NCBI RefSeq assembly: GCF_051594765.1
Contig: NZ_JBPPGJ010000008.1
Location: 186,001-250,000, forward strand
Direction: 5' to 3'
DNA: 64,000 bases
Source of the DNA: Paenibacillus_AR sp051594765
GTDB taxonomy: Bacteria; Bacillota; Bacilli; Paenibacillales; NBRC-103111
Shown here: positions 10,501-16,749 of the stretch, piece by piece
Layout of the letters: each line of letters begins with the position of its first letter
How positions within the stretch are numbered: the stretch's first letter is position 1
The notes under the pieces: model-generated
What the model saw: only the letters and a program-made list of their open reading frames with translations
Told to the model about the DNA's origin: nothing
Databases searched by the model: none
Program-made: the position numbers and the translations under genes

Positions 10501-10726
10501 CCAGCCCATAGCCCAGCTCCGAAGAATAAACCAGGTTGTTATGCACCCGGATATAACCTGCCATAAGTGGACTCGATTCCGAGCCGAAGTCGTACTTCCA
10601 TGCCGCAGCCTCGGCCTTGGCTTCATCCGCCCAGCCCGGGGTGCCGGACAGCACGGGATAGATGAGCATAAGCAGGCATAAGGCAAGGGAAATGACTTTG
10701 TTCATGCGTTTCTTCATCGTAATCAT
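4520..10726 (-). CDS. Secreted modular rhamnogalacturonan acetylesterase (CE12) / rhamnogalacturonan lyase (PL11) with cohesin-like and dockerin modules
   Basis: A 2068-residue secreted enzyme. Order: signal peptide 1-33; galactose-binding-like domain 42-184; two fibronectin III repeats 190-382; second galactose-binding-like domain 391-528; CE12 SGNH esterase 536-750 with Ser545 in GDS, Gly580, Asn613 in GHND and the Asp727/His730 pair in DDTH; fibronectin III 768-855; third binding domain 858-998; two fibronectin III repeats 1002-1186; PL11 lyase 1190-1784 with calcium-type DLDGDG and DVDGDG loops; cohesin-like domain 1785-1932; helical linker; dockerin-like pair 2009-2065, the second repeat (DINKDGIIRVED) canonical, the first degenerate. 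It would deacetylate and cleave the rhamnogalacturonan I backbone of pectin. GGAGG lies 5 bases before the ATG. A cre-like palindrome lies upstream at 10861-10874. Confidence 0.92.
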   Translation of the reverse strand: MITMKKRMNKVISLALCLLMLIYPVLSGTPGWADEAKAEAAAWKYDFGSESSPLMAGYIRVHNNLVYSSELGYGLDASTGSNGFRDRGSAANDLYRDFLMVAGRTFMADVPNGQYDVTVYSGDPLAGTSTVKTEVTIEGASQGTLSSKAAVTSGTYRVTVSDGQMNILFGNTAFVSGVEIVRVVPAAPPAPAGFAMTGMSNVPGSEQVTLTWESVTGAVYYDLYRATVSDATYVAYGKVARLKDTTSYTDTGVSVGHTYGYKVTSTNAAGMESEAAGPVTVELAMAGTPPAAPTGLIATVLGAQTVKLQWTATEAASGYKIFRSSSASGGFTEIGSVQSGTTTEYTDASGDTSSIHYYQVVAYNPAGHSAPSNTASSTVYVPPVPLPETGAIQLDFGPGALADGYIRVRAETPYTKELKYGFAEPSKVTSGDRGTSDPLRSDYVSPADTSFAIDLPNGDYTVTLISGDAAAGSQTAIKAETIQKVQLTDKTAGQYLEMSFEIALVDGQLNLEFSGSAPRINSLVITPKPNRVPGEIPTIYVAGDSTVQTYDEYWKPEAGWGQMIPRFFSDNVTFKNHAIGGRSSKSFIVEGRLDEVLRLIKPGDYFFVQFGHNDATISVPERYASVPDYKNYLKTYVNGARQRGATPVLVTPMGRRSFNADTGKFNVSFPEYVAGMKEVAAELDVKLVDLSALSIAYYDSIGPEASKSVFLHVEPGIYNAWPNGSADDTHFQEYGAIQIARLLSGGVKGLNLPISAFVKDAELPPAVPAKPMNLSAGSISNAGAVLKWDAVNTAEIYKIYRKLSTDAEYTLAGTSTVPTFSIGGMREGLTYQVYVVAVNGRGESIPSDPVMIKTKAAQYRYDFGPAGSPVAAGYTEVNLSTLYTPEKGYGIRDSAGMITRDRGASGTDLTRDWLGYFNAFWDFLVDVPNGSYAVKLYIGDMSGTGRTDVKIEGTSYGTVSAGRNSVVEKAINTVQVKDGQLTFSFGGATGIVNGLEITPILQSPTNLKVDSMQLELDQPVVKLSWSAAADAAQYKVYRKSEGASKPELLGSASSTAFSDHTADVGVAYEYTVTSVDASGFETVPSLPLQLSTLDPTKPAPATPTGLRASGMEKKAVTLTWNGVPEARTYNIYRADKADGSYELIGKTRATSYTDTAVLTTIPYYYKVSSVNAGGISAKSETLVTEAITKLVRQMEALDRAPVAIQTGAGVYIGWRMLGLDPDSIAFNLYRDGVKLNTNPIQGSTNFVDAGGTVSSKYKIYAVLNGVETPATGTFSVWQQQYKSIPLQKPADALTKDGQPYTYNAGDASVGDLDGDGTYEIVMLWNPSNAKDNSQAGYTGIVYMDAYKLDGTRLWRINLGPNIRAGAHYTPFMVYDLDGDGKAEIAFKTADGTVDGVGSVIGKADADYRNSSGYVLLGDEYLTVFEGLTGKALSTVNYDPPRGDVSLWGDSYGNRVDRFLAAVAYLDGERPSLVFSRGYYTRTVLAAYNFRDGQLSQVWRFDTNDEGNAAYYGQGNHNLSVGDVDGDGKDEINFGAMAIDDDGTGLYSTGLGHGDAQHFGDLDPSRPGLEQFDVHEHTDSPYGMEMRDAATGTILWGVYTGIDTGRGMAADIDPNYLGAEFWSATITNAQHIQLTGLHNTKGEKISDMIPSSTNFGIWWDGDLLRELQDYNRIDKWDYVNHTTVNLLTATGAASNNSTKANPMLQADLFGDWREEVIWRSEDSSEMRIYSTVDPTEYRLRTLMHDPNYRLGIAWQNVAYNQPPHPSYYLGVGMTAPSAPSIYLASAVLSQTQATLSGTSPVFKGQEFTVTYGLSNVNVGGAAPAQNAVYAQDITISFDPEAVEFVNATVLRTDIQIVSKNVSVTNGTLRLLLASSGPESAIQTDGPLVNLKWKAKTGTSAHQTELAVTQALLANGSMEMREAAGDVLPLAFTVDVSLLDQAIHEAQQLYDNAVEGLAPGQYYPGSKARMLPVLNAAIAVQADPSATVNEVANAYVALTKGVRQFYAAAGDFNPKDKPGTDITELGFIAAHYGMKAADSGWDDVEFADINKDGIIRVEDLIIVAKKILNL

Positions 10727-11038
10727 CCCAACCTCCGCTTCATATGGATCCGCTACATTGCGGCAGGGCCGTCATACGATTCCCTGCAGTCATCCGGTTT
10801 GAAGGGTCTGAAGATGGAATCATCTCTATATTTCTTCCAACCACCTCCTAACAATGGGTATGTAAACCCTTACAAATGGTAATCTTACTTGAGTTCCCTA
10901 TCTCCTGAAATTCAATAAACCGTGAATTTTGTTTAATTATCCGAGATTTGTCTTGCTAAACAATTGTACAGCCGTAGTTTTTTTTGCTCAGAGCGGGTTA
11001 CCTTAAATAAGGTCTACTCTCATATAAGGGGTGATGGG
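10727..11038. other. Intergenic region between divergent pectinase and MFS genes
   Basis: An AT-rich 312-base gap between two divergent genes. It holds a cre-like palindrome (10861-10874), an AGGAGG sequence in minus orientation near 10850, and a doubtful 27-codon frame on the minus strand (10740-10823). No convincing protein gene or structured RNA was found. Promoters for both genes must lie here, but I could not assign -35/-10 pairs with confidence. Confidence 0.5.
10861..10874. promoter_or_regulatory. cre-like operator (CcpA site candidate)
   Basis: TGTAAACCCTTACA is an imperfect palindrome fitting the cre consensus TGWAANCGNTNWCA at every fixed position except the central G. It lies about 135 bases upstream of the pectinase start codon. 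This would fit carbon catabolite repression of a polysaccharide-degrading operon. Confidence 0.45.
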
Positions 11039-12379
11039 ATGGCGGAACGTACCAAGCCCCGCCTGCCTCCGATGTTCACGGGGATGCCCGCTTGGCTGCG
11101 CGGGGATGGCGGCGTCCATGCCGGTAGGAAGCATTCCGAAGAAGGGCAGTCCAAGGGCAGAAGCTCCGGGAAGCTGGACGGGCAAGCGTGGCTCCTGCTG
11201 GCAGTGAACGGGCTCTTCGGCGCGGGGAATGCGCTGTCGGGCACCTTCGTCAGCGTGTATCTGTGGAAGGCCAGGAACGACTTCGCCTTGATCGGCTGGT
11301 TCGCAGCGCTGCAGCAGATCACGATGGCACTGACCTTCTGGATCGCCGGCAAGTGGGTGAAGGAGCATAACAAGATGAATGCCCTTCGTGCGGGAGTAAT
11401 GGTATCGGCTCTTTTCTACGGCCTCGTGCTGTTCCTGGGAACGTCAGCCGTTCACTTCGTATGGGCACTGGGCGTGGTACAAGGGGTGGCCGCAGGGCTT
11501 TTCTGGCTGGCCTTCAACGTCGTGTACTTCGAGGTAACGGACCCGGACAGCCGGGACCGCTTCAACGGTCTGGCGGGACTGCTGGGCTCGGGGGCTGGAA
11601 TGCTGGCGCCCTGGATCTCCGGTATTCTGATTACCCGGTTGTCGGATGCCGCAGGCTACCGATTGATCTTCTCCTTGTCCTTGGGCGTCTTCGTCCTGGG
11701 GGCCATCGCCAGCTTCTTCCTGAAGAAGCGCAAGGTCAGCGGCCATTACGCCTGGATGTTCGCCTTCCGGAAGCTCCGGGATCCGGACCGGACCTGGAGA
11801 AAGGTCTTCGGCGCCATGGTGGCCCAAGGGATCCGGGAAGGCGTATTCGGCTTCATGATCGCCTTGATGGTTTACATCAGCACGAAGAACGAAGCCAAGC
11901 TGGGCAGCTTCTCCCTCATCACTTCAGCGGTGGCCTTCGCCAGCTTCTATGCGGTGGGCCGATGGCTCAAGCCCCGGTTCCGCAAGTGGGGTATGCTGGC
12001 CGGAGTGACGGGAATGATCCTGGTGATTCTCCCTTTCTTCTGGTACGTAGATTACCGGACGCTTCTCATCTTCGGCATCGGCACGGCGTTGTTCATTCCG
12101 TTCTATACGGTCCCCCTGACCTCCTCGGCCTTCGACCTGATCGGCAGGGACAAGGAAAGCTCCGGCCGCCGGGAGGAATTCATCATCCTCCGTGAGCTGG
12201 GTCTCAATGCGGGCCGACTGCTGGGTACGATGGCTTTCATTCTGGTGGTGATCTATACGCCGACGCCGTTGTCCATCAATGTGCTGCTGTTGGCTATCGG
12301 CAGTTCGCCGCTCCTGGTGTGGCTCATCATGAAGGAGCTGCTGTCGGTCCGTGCTGCCTCCACGGGCCGTTCGGGTTGA
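11039..12379 (+). CDS. MFS transporter
   Basis: A 446-residue protein with a hydrophilic, basic N-terminal tail of about 55 residues and then roughly 12 hydrophobic segments, starting near WLLLAVNGLFGAGNALSG. A charged central loop (FFLKKRKVSGHYAWMFAFRK) separates the two six-helix halves, as in the major facilitator superfamily. The ATG at 11039 follows an AAGGGG sequence by about 8 bases; a longer frame opens upstream but has no site. Substrate unknown. It is divergent from the pectinase gene, so a link to sugar uptake is possible but not shown. Confidence 0.8.
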   Translation: MAERTKPRLPPMFTGMPAWLRGDGGVHAGRKHSEEGQSKGRSSGKLDGQAWLLLAVNGLFGAGNALSGTFVSVYLWKARNDFALIGWFAALQQITMALTFWIAGKWVKEHNKMNALRAGVMVSALFYGLVLFLGTSAVHFVWALGVVQGVAAGLFWLAFNVVYFEVTDPDSRDRFNGLAGLLGSGAGMLAPWISGILITRLSDAAGYRLIFSLSLGVFVLGAIASFFLKKRKVSGHYAWMFAFRKLRDPDRTWRKVFGAMVAQGIREGVFGFMIALMVYISTKNEAKLGSFSLITSAVAFASFYAVGRWLKPRFRKWGMLAGVTGMILVILPFFWYVDYRTLLIFGIGTALFIPFYTVPLTSSAFDLIGRDKESSGRREEFIILRELGLNAGRLLGTMAFILVVIYTPTPLSINVLLLAIGSSPLLVWLIMKELLSVRAASTGRSG

Positions 12380-12440
12380 CAGAAGGTCGAAGCCCGGGGG
12401 ACAATGTGGGAAAACCGGGCAGGCGGAGGGAATGGCGGAT

Positions 12441-13361
12441 ATGGCAAGAATGGTGAATAGCATTACGGCGCTCATCGGGGATACGCCGGCGGTCCGATTG
12501 AACCGGCTGACCCAGACCGGGGCTGCGGAGGTACTGGTGAAGCTGGAATCCTTCAACCCGAGCGGCAGCGTGAAGGACAGGGCCGCCTGGAATATGATCC
12601 GCGAAGCGGAGGAGGCCGGCCGGCTGCGGCCGGGAGGGACCATCATCGAGCCTACCAGCGGCAACACGGGCATTGGCCTGGCCATGAACGCAGCGGCCAA
12701 GGGCTACCGCGCCATCCTGGTCATGCCGGATAATATGACCAAGGAGAGGGTTCAGCTGCTCCGCGCTTATGGGGCGGAGGTGGTGCTGACTCCCGCCGCG
12801 GAACGGATGCCGGGGGCCGTACGGCAAGCGGAGAAGCTGGCGGAGAGCATACCCGGCAGCTACATTCCCCAGCAGTTCGAGAATGCTGCCAACCCCGACG
12901 TACACCGCTTCACCACAGCGGAGGAAATCCTGCAGCAGACCGGAGGCCGCCTCGATGCCTTCGTGGCAACGGCGGGAACGGGCGGCACGATTACCGGCAC
13001 GGTCGAGGAGCTGAAGCGCCGCATCCTGGGTCTTCGGGTCGTGGTCGTCGAGCCGCAGGGCTCTCCGGTGCTGTCCGGCGGTCAGCCGGGTCCACACAAG
13101 CTGGTCGGCACCAGCCCCGGCTTCATCCCGGCCATCCTGAACACGGGCGTCTATGACGAGATCGTCCAGGTGTCAGATGGGGACGCCCTGGATACCGTCA
13201 GACGCCTTGCGGCCCAAGAGGGGATACTCGTAGGTCCCTCTGCAGGAGCCTCGGTATGGGCTGCGCTTCGGGAAGCGGAGCGGCTGGGCCCTGACAAGCG
13301 GGTGTTATGCATCGCCCCTGATACGGGCGAACGTTATTTGAGTATGGGCTTATTCGATTGA
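12441..13361 (+). CDS. cysK: Cysteine synthase (O-acetylserine sulfhydrylase)
   Basis: A 306-residue PLP enzyme making cysteine from O-acetylserine and sulfide. The PLP lysine lies in SGSVKDRAA, the phosphate-binding loop in TSGNTG near residue 70, and the glycine-rich cofactor loop in GTGGTITG. The C-terminal SAGAS motif is also present. The start MARMVNSITALIGDTP aligns with the usual start of CysK, and GGAGG lies 11 bases upstream; an earlier ATG at 12432 is only 2 bases from that site. It is 61 bases downstream of the MFS gene and possibly cotranscribed. CysM or cystathionine beta-synthase-like relatives are less likely because of the length and the N-terminus. Confidence 0.93.
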   Translation: MARMVNSITALIGDTPAVRLNRLTQTGAAEVLVKLESFNPSGSVKDRAAWNMIREAEEAGRLRPGGTIIEPTSGNTGIGLAMNAAAKGYRAILVMPDNMTKERVQLLRAYGAEVVLTPAAERMPGAVRQAEKLAESIPGSYIPQQFENAANPDVHRFTTAEEILQQTGGRLDAFVATAGTGGTITGTVEELKRRILGLRVVVVEPQGSPVLSGGQPGPHKLVGTSPGFIPAILNTGVYDEIVQVSDGDALDTVRRLAAQEGILVGPSAGASVWAALREAERLGPDKRVLCIAPDTGERYLSMGLFD

Positions 13362-13562
13362 AGCAGATCCCCTTGGCCTTGGCTAAGGGGATTATTTTTG
13401 GCGTTCGCCCATACCGATACACAGGCGGCTGCTTATAATAGCTCCTGGGGATGATGAACATGCAGAGGGATGGAATGAGATTTTTTTGAGAATTCACTTG
13501 CATAAAAATTCAGCATCCTGTATATTTATATACAGAGAAACGAATTGAAGGTGATGAGGGAA

Positions 13563-13856
13563 ATGAAGATTGCTCTGCAAGTCGGAGCTCCCGAACCGGA
13601 ACAGCTGAATGCCTTTATGCAGTCTTATGCGGAGACGGAGTTTGCATCCGACATCGGGCAGGCCGTGGAGGCCGGCAGTGTCATCGCCGCTTACGACAGC
13701 GGCCGCTTGGTTGGCATCGGCAGCCGGGTTACGGCTCCGGACCAGCATGCCGCCCTGAAGGTCATTCTGGCCCCGGGCTATGAGCGCCGCGGAATCCGCG
13801 ACCACATGGCGAAGCTCCTATTGCCGAAGAACGAACGGCTGCATACCGCGGGCTGA
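13563..13856 (+). CDS. Short GNAT-like protein (possible acetyltransferase fragment)
   Basis: A 97-residue protein that resembles the first half of a GNAT acetyltransferase: a beta-strand region with GRLVGIGSRV and then LAPGYERRGIRDHMAKLLL, close to the acetyl-CoA binding motif R/QxxGxG/A. The usual C-terminal half is absent, so it may be a minimal GNAT or a decayed gene. In-frame TTG (13545) and ATG (13554) codons precede the chosen ATG, which is best placed relative to AGGTG at 13549. A strong terminator follows. Function unknown. Confidence 0.55.
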   Translation: MKIALQVGAPEPEQLNAFMQSYAETEFASDIGQAVEAGSVIAAYDSGRLVGIGSRVTAPDQHAALKVILAPGYERRGIRDHMAKLLLPKNERLHTAG

Positions 13857-13900
13857 CGCGGAGTATGCGGTCACCACAGGGTTGTTTTACGGTTTTTCGT

Positions 13901-13972
13901 CAAATTGAGGAACGAACGGCCGAATTATAGAAAGGTCCCATCCGATCATTTGCCAACTTGAGGAGCGAATGG
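13901..13972. repeat. Pair of 19-base near-direct repeats
   Basis: The segments at 13901-13919 and 13954-13972 agree at 16 of 19 positions (CAANTTGAGGANCGAANGG). The second copy lies in the arm and loop of the terminator at 13936-13990. Confidence 0.6.
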
Positions 13973-13990
13973 TCAAGGGTGGGATTTTTT
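13936..13990 (+). terminator. Rho-independent terminator
   Basis: TCCCATCC pairs with GGGTGGGA (one G-U), and a 7-bp inner stem (GATCATT with AATGGTC, one T-G) extends it after a two-base bulge. A run of six T follows directly. It ends the GNAT-like gene. Confidence 0.75.
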
Positions 13991-14105
13991 CTTTGCTTCA
14001 TGGGAGTTTACGGTGTATAGTGATAATAATTCTTTTCAGCCCCGGTCCGCCCGGGGCGTGGGAATCCGGAAGATTCCGGGATTACTCTTCTAGGAGGACA
14101 TGATC

Positions 14106-14597
14106 ATGACTGAACTGAAAGCGAAGGTTCTCGATATCCTGAAGGAGGATGCGCGGAGAACGCCCGACTTGATCGCCACCATGCTGGATGCGGCGCGGGA
14201 GGAGGTTGAGCGAGCCATCGCGGAGCTGGAAGCGGACAAAGTGATCATTAAATATGCGCCTATCGTCAACTGGAGCAAGGTGGAGGACGACAAGGTCACC
14301 GCCCTGATCGAGGTTCAGATTACACCCGAACGAGGCCGCGGCTTCGACGCCATCGCCGAGCGGATCTATCTGTTCCCTGAGGTGAAGTCCGTATATCTGA
14401 TGTCCGGCGCTTACGATCTCCTGGTGGAAGTGGAAGGCCGCACCCTGAAAGAGGTGGCCCTGTTCGTCTCGCAGCGCTTGTCTTCCATTGATCGCGTACT
14501 CTCGACCAAAACCCATTTTATCTTGAAAAAATATAAGCAGGACGGCGTCGTGTTCGAAGACCATGAGGACGATAACCGGCTCGTCATTGCTCCCTAA
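14106..14597 (+). CDS. Lrp/AsnC family transcriptional regulator
   Basis: A 163-residue regulator with an N-terminal winged helix-turn-helix (about 1-50) and a C-terminal RAM/AsnC ligand-sensing domain (about 65-145, around DKVTALIEVQITPERGRGFD and VYLMSGAYDLLVEVEG). AGGAGG is 8 bases before the ATG at 14106; the ATG at 14100 is only 2 bases from it. The next gene is a class I aminotransferase 23 bases away, a pairing common in Bacillales in which the Lrp protein regulates its neighbour in response to an amino acid. The effector is not evident. Confidence 0.9.
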   Translation: MTELKAKVLDILKEDARRTPDLIATMLDAAREEVERAIAELEADKVIIKYAPIVNWSKVEDDKVTALIEVQITPERGRGFDAIAERIYLFPEVKSVYLMSGAYDLLVEVEGRTLKEVALFVSQRLSSIDRVLSTKTHFILKKYKQDGVVFEDHEDDNRLVIAP

Positions 14598-14620
14598 ACC
14601 CAAGCGGAGGATGATCCCGT

Positions 14621-15814
14621 ATGACGACGAAACGCCAATCGATGCAGGACTATTTGACTCCCTTGGTACGGGCTATTCCGCCCTCGGGGATCCGGAAGTT
14701 TTTTGACTTGGTCAGCGCAAGCAAGGATTCGAGCATCATCTCCCTGGGGGTGGGCGAACCGGATTTCGTCACGCCTTGGCATGTCCGGGAGGCTTGCGTC
14801 TATTCCTTGGAACGCGGCAAGACCCAATATACGTCCAATGCCGGCCTGCTCGAGCTTCGGGAGGCCATTGCCGAATATCTGCATGGCAGCTTCAAGGTCA
14901 GCTACGAGCCCTCCAATGAAATGATTGTGACCGTTGGAGGCAGCGAAGCCATCGACCTGGCCCTCCGGGCCTTGATCAATCCGGGGGATGAGATTCTGAT
15001 TCCCGAGCCCTGCTATGTATCCTACAGCCCCATCACCTCCATTGGCGGGGGCATTCCCGTAGGGATCGAGACCTTCGCCAAGGACGGCTTCAAGCTGACC
15101 GCGGAGAGCCTGAAGGCCAAGATCACGCCTCGCTCCAAGGTTCTGATCCTCTGCTATCCGAGCAACCCGACCGGCGGGGTTATGACCTACGAAGACATGC
15201 TGCCGATCGCCCGTCTGGTCGAGGAGCATGATCTCCTCGTCATCTCCGACGAGATCTATGCCGAGCTATCTTACGGGATCAAGCATACCAGCTTCGCCAG
15301 CCTGCCCGGGATGAAGGACCGCACGCTGCTAGTCAGCGGCTTCTCCAAGGCCTTCGCCATGACCGGCTGGAGGATGGGTTATATCTGCGGACACCGGGAG
15401 CTGATCGCCGCCATGCTGAAGATCCATCAGTATACGGTCATGTGTGCTCCCATCATGAGCCAGGTGGCTGCCTTGGAGGCGCTTCGGAACGGGATGGAGG
15501 AGAAGGACCGGATGGTGGACTCCTACAACCAGAGGCGCAGGCTGGTGGTCAAGGGCTTCCGCGACATGGGACTGGAGTGCCATGAACCCCAGGGAGCGTT
15601 CTACGCCTTTCCGAGCATAGCCGGAACCGGGCTCACGTCCGAGGAATTCGCCCAGCGGCTGCTGCTTGAGGCGAAGGTGGCTGCCGTTCCGGGGCACGTA
15701 TTCGGTTTGGGCGGGGAGGGCTTCCTGCGATGCACCTATGCCAATTCGATCGCCCAGCTGATCGAAGCGCTGGATCGGATCGATAAGTTCCTGAGGCGGC
15801 TGGAGCGGGGCTGA
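14621..15814 (+). CDS. PLP-dependent aminotransferase, class I/II (PatA-like)
   Basis: A 397-residue fold-type I aminotransferase. The PLP-binding lysine lies in SGFSKAFAMTGWRMGY, with the substrate arginine-type region downstream. Other conserved parts are YPSNPTGG, the aspartate in ISDEIYAEL and the N-terminal SLGVGEPDF. It resembles PatA-type enzymes that take part in lysine or aromatic amino-acid metabolism in Bacillus. It follows the Lrp-type regulator with a 23-base gap and is very likely in the same operon. Amino-acid specificity cannot be assigned from sequence alone. Confidence 0.9.
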   Translation: MTTKRQSMQDYLTPLVRAIPPSGIRKFFDLVSASKDSSIISLGVGEPDFVTPWHVREACVYSLERGKTQYTSNAGLLELREAIAEYLHGSFKVSYEPSNEMIVTVGGSEAIDLALRALINPGDEILIPEPCYVSYSPITSIGGGIPVGIETFAKDGFKLTAESLKAKITPRSKVLILCYPSNPTGGVMTYEDMLPIARLVEEHDLLVISDEIYAELSYGIKHTSFASLPGMKDRTLLVSGFSKAFAMTGWRMGYICGHRELIAAMLKIHQYTVMCAPIMSQVAALEALRNGMEEKDRMVDSYNQRRRLVVKGFRDMGLECHEPQGAFYAFPSIAGTGLTSEEFAQRLLLEAKVAAVPGHVFGLGGEGFLRCTYANSIAQLIEALDRIDKFLRRLERG

Positions 15815-15958
15815 AGGAGCAGGTCCATTGTCCTGCGCAAGACCCCCAAATTCTTGAAATCTAGTAAAATCCGCTTTCTTTTTCAAATAAAAACTGGTAT
15901 CCTTATGTTAGGGGATTGTAAACATTCTAACCAGGGAATTCTTAAAGGAGGGATATAA

Positions 15959-16222
15959 ATGGCGTTTGCTGAATACGTATGCCGGTCTTATCGTGGTAGC
16001 ATGTTGGTTCGCGATCCTAACCATAGCACCAAATGGGCTTACCGACTATCTAGTAAACCTTCGCCATCCGCCTCCCTGGAAGAAGAAATTTACAGCCTTC
16101 GCAAGAAGATGGAGCAATTGGCTTTGAAGGAGCAGTGCTTGACCGCGCCCAAGGTAGTGGAAATCAGCACGATTCTCGATAAGAAGCTGAACGAATATAT
16201 GGGAATTTTTCAGAGAGCCTGA
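15959..16222 (+). CDS. Spo0E-like aspartyl-phosphate phosphatase family protein
   Basis: An 87-residue protein. Residues 40-83 form two short helices with the Spo0E family pattern: LEEEIYSLRKKMEQLA, then a turn, then a signature segment SxxLD (STILDKKLNEYM). In Bacillus these small proteins dephosphorylate Spo0A~P and delay sporulation. The N-terminal 38 residues are not part of the family core. AAGGAGGGATATAA sits directly before the ATG. The signature is clear, but which phospho-protein it acts on is unknown. Confidence 0.8.
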   Translation: MAFAEYVCRSYRGSMLVRDPNHSTKWAYRLSSKPSPSASLEEEIYSLRKKMEQLALKEQCLTAPKVVEISTILDKKLNEYMGIFQRA

Positions 16223-16245
16223 CCCCGCACGGGGAAGGCTCTTTT
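16214..16245 (+). terminator. Rho-independent terminator
   Basis: Outer stem AGAGCC/GGCTCT and inner CCCC/GGGG enclose a GCA-type loop, followed by TTTT. It overlaps the end of the Spo0E-like gene. Confidence 0.7.
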
Positions 16246-16291
16246 CATGTTCTTCCTCCCACCGTATGACGAACGTTATCTAAAATAGTTC

Positions 16292-16320
16292 TTGTAATTC
16301 CCATCGGATATGCCTATAAT
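16292..16320 (+). promoter_or_regulatory. Sigma-A promoter of the cobalamin operon
   Basis: TTGTAA at 16292-16297 and a perfect TATAAT at 16315-16320 are 17 bases apart, placing the transcript start near 16327 just ahead of the riboswitch. Confidence 0.8.
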
Positions 16321-16370
16321 GTGCTCTTAGAGATTCGCGCTTGAATGAGAACCGAATAGCAGATTCCCGC

Positions 16371-16541
16371 CGATGGGTCCTTCGCGCTTCACGCGCAAGG
16401 TTAAAAGGGAAGCCGGTGTGAAACCGGCACGGTCCCGCCACTGTGAATCGGGGACGACCTCGTAAGGCCACTGTTCCGCATGCAGCCGGAATGGGAAGGC
16501 GAGGCACGTCTGAACCCGTAAGTCAGGAGACCTGCCCATCC
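16371..16541 (+). ncRNA. Cobalamin (B12) riboswitch aptamer
   Basis: Closing helix GATGGG (16372-16377) pairs with CCCATC (16535-16540). Inside are the conserved core elements: AAAGGGAAGCCGGTGTGAAA, then GGTCCCGCCACTGTGA, then GGAAGGCGAGG, and the B12 box AGTCAGGAGACCTGCC at 16521-16536. Binding of adenosylcobalamin to such aptamers shuts off B12 uptake and synthesis genes, which is what follows here. Confidence 0.95.
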
Positions 16542-16652
16542 GAGTGTAGCTGACGAAATCCTTCGAGGAAAAGGATCAGGCTGATCACGGAGTCCGACCG
16601 GACGTGAGACGAACGTCGAACGCCGGAACGCACCCCTTTCTGATTTGCTGTG

Positions 16653-16686
16653 CCCTCCCGCCTCGCAAGAGGCCGGAGGGTTCTTT
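16653..16686 (+). terminator. Riboswitch-associated terminator hairpin
   Basis: CCCTCC-C-GCCTC pairs with GAGGC-C-GGAGGG around a GCAA loop, with a T-rich tail (TTCTTT). It lies between the aptamer and btuF and is the probable expression platform for premature termination. Confidence 0.7.
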
Positions 16687-16749
16687 CGTTTGGGTCTTGT
16701 TCGAGGCATTCAGGCTCATCTCATACATACGTACGAGGGAGAGATTCGG

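Noticed and set aside
14021..14035. TGATAATAATT, Fur-box-like half site before the Lrp gene
   Set aside because: Only the first half matches; the second half of the palindrome is missing.
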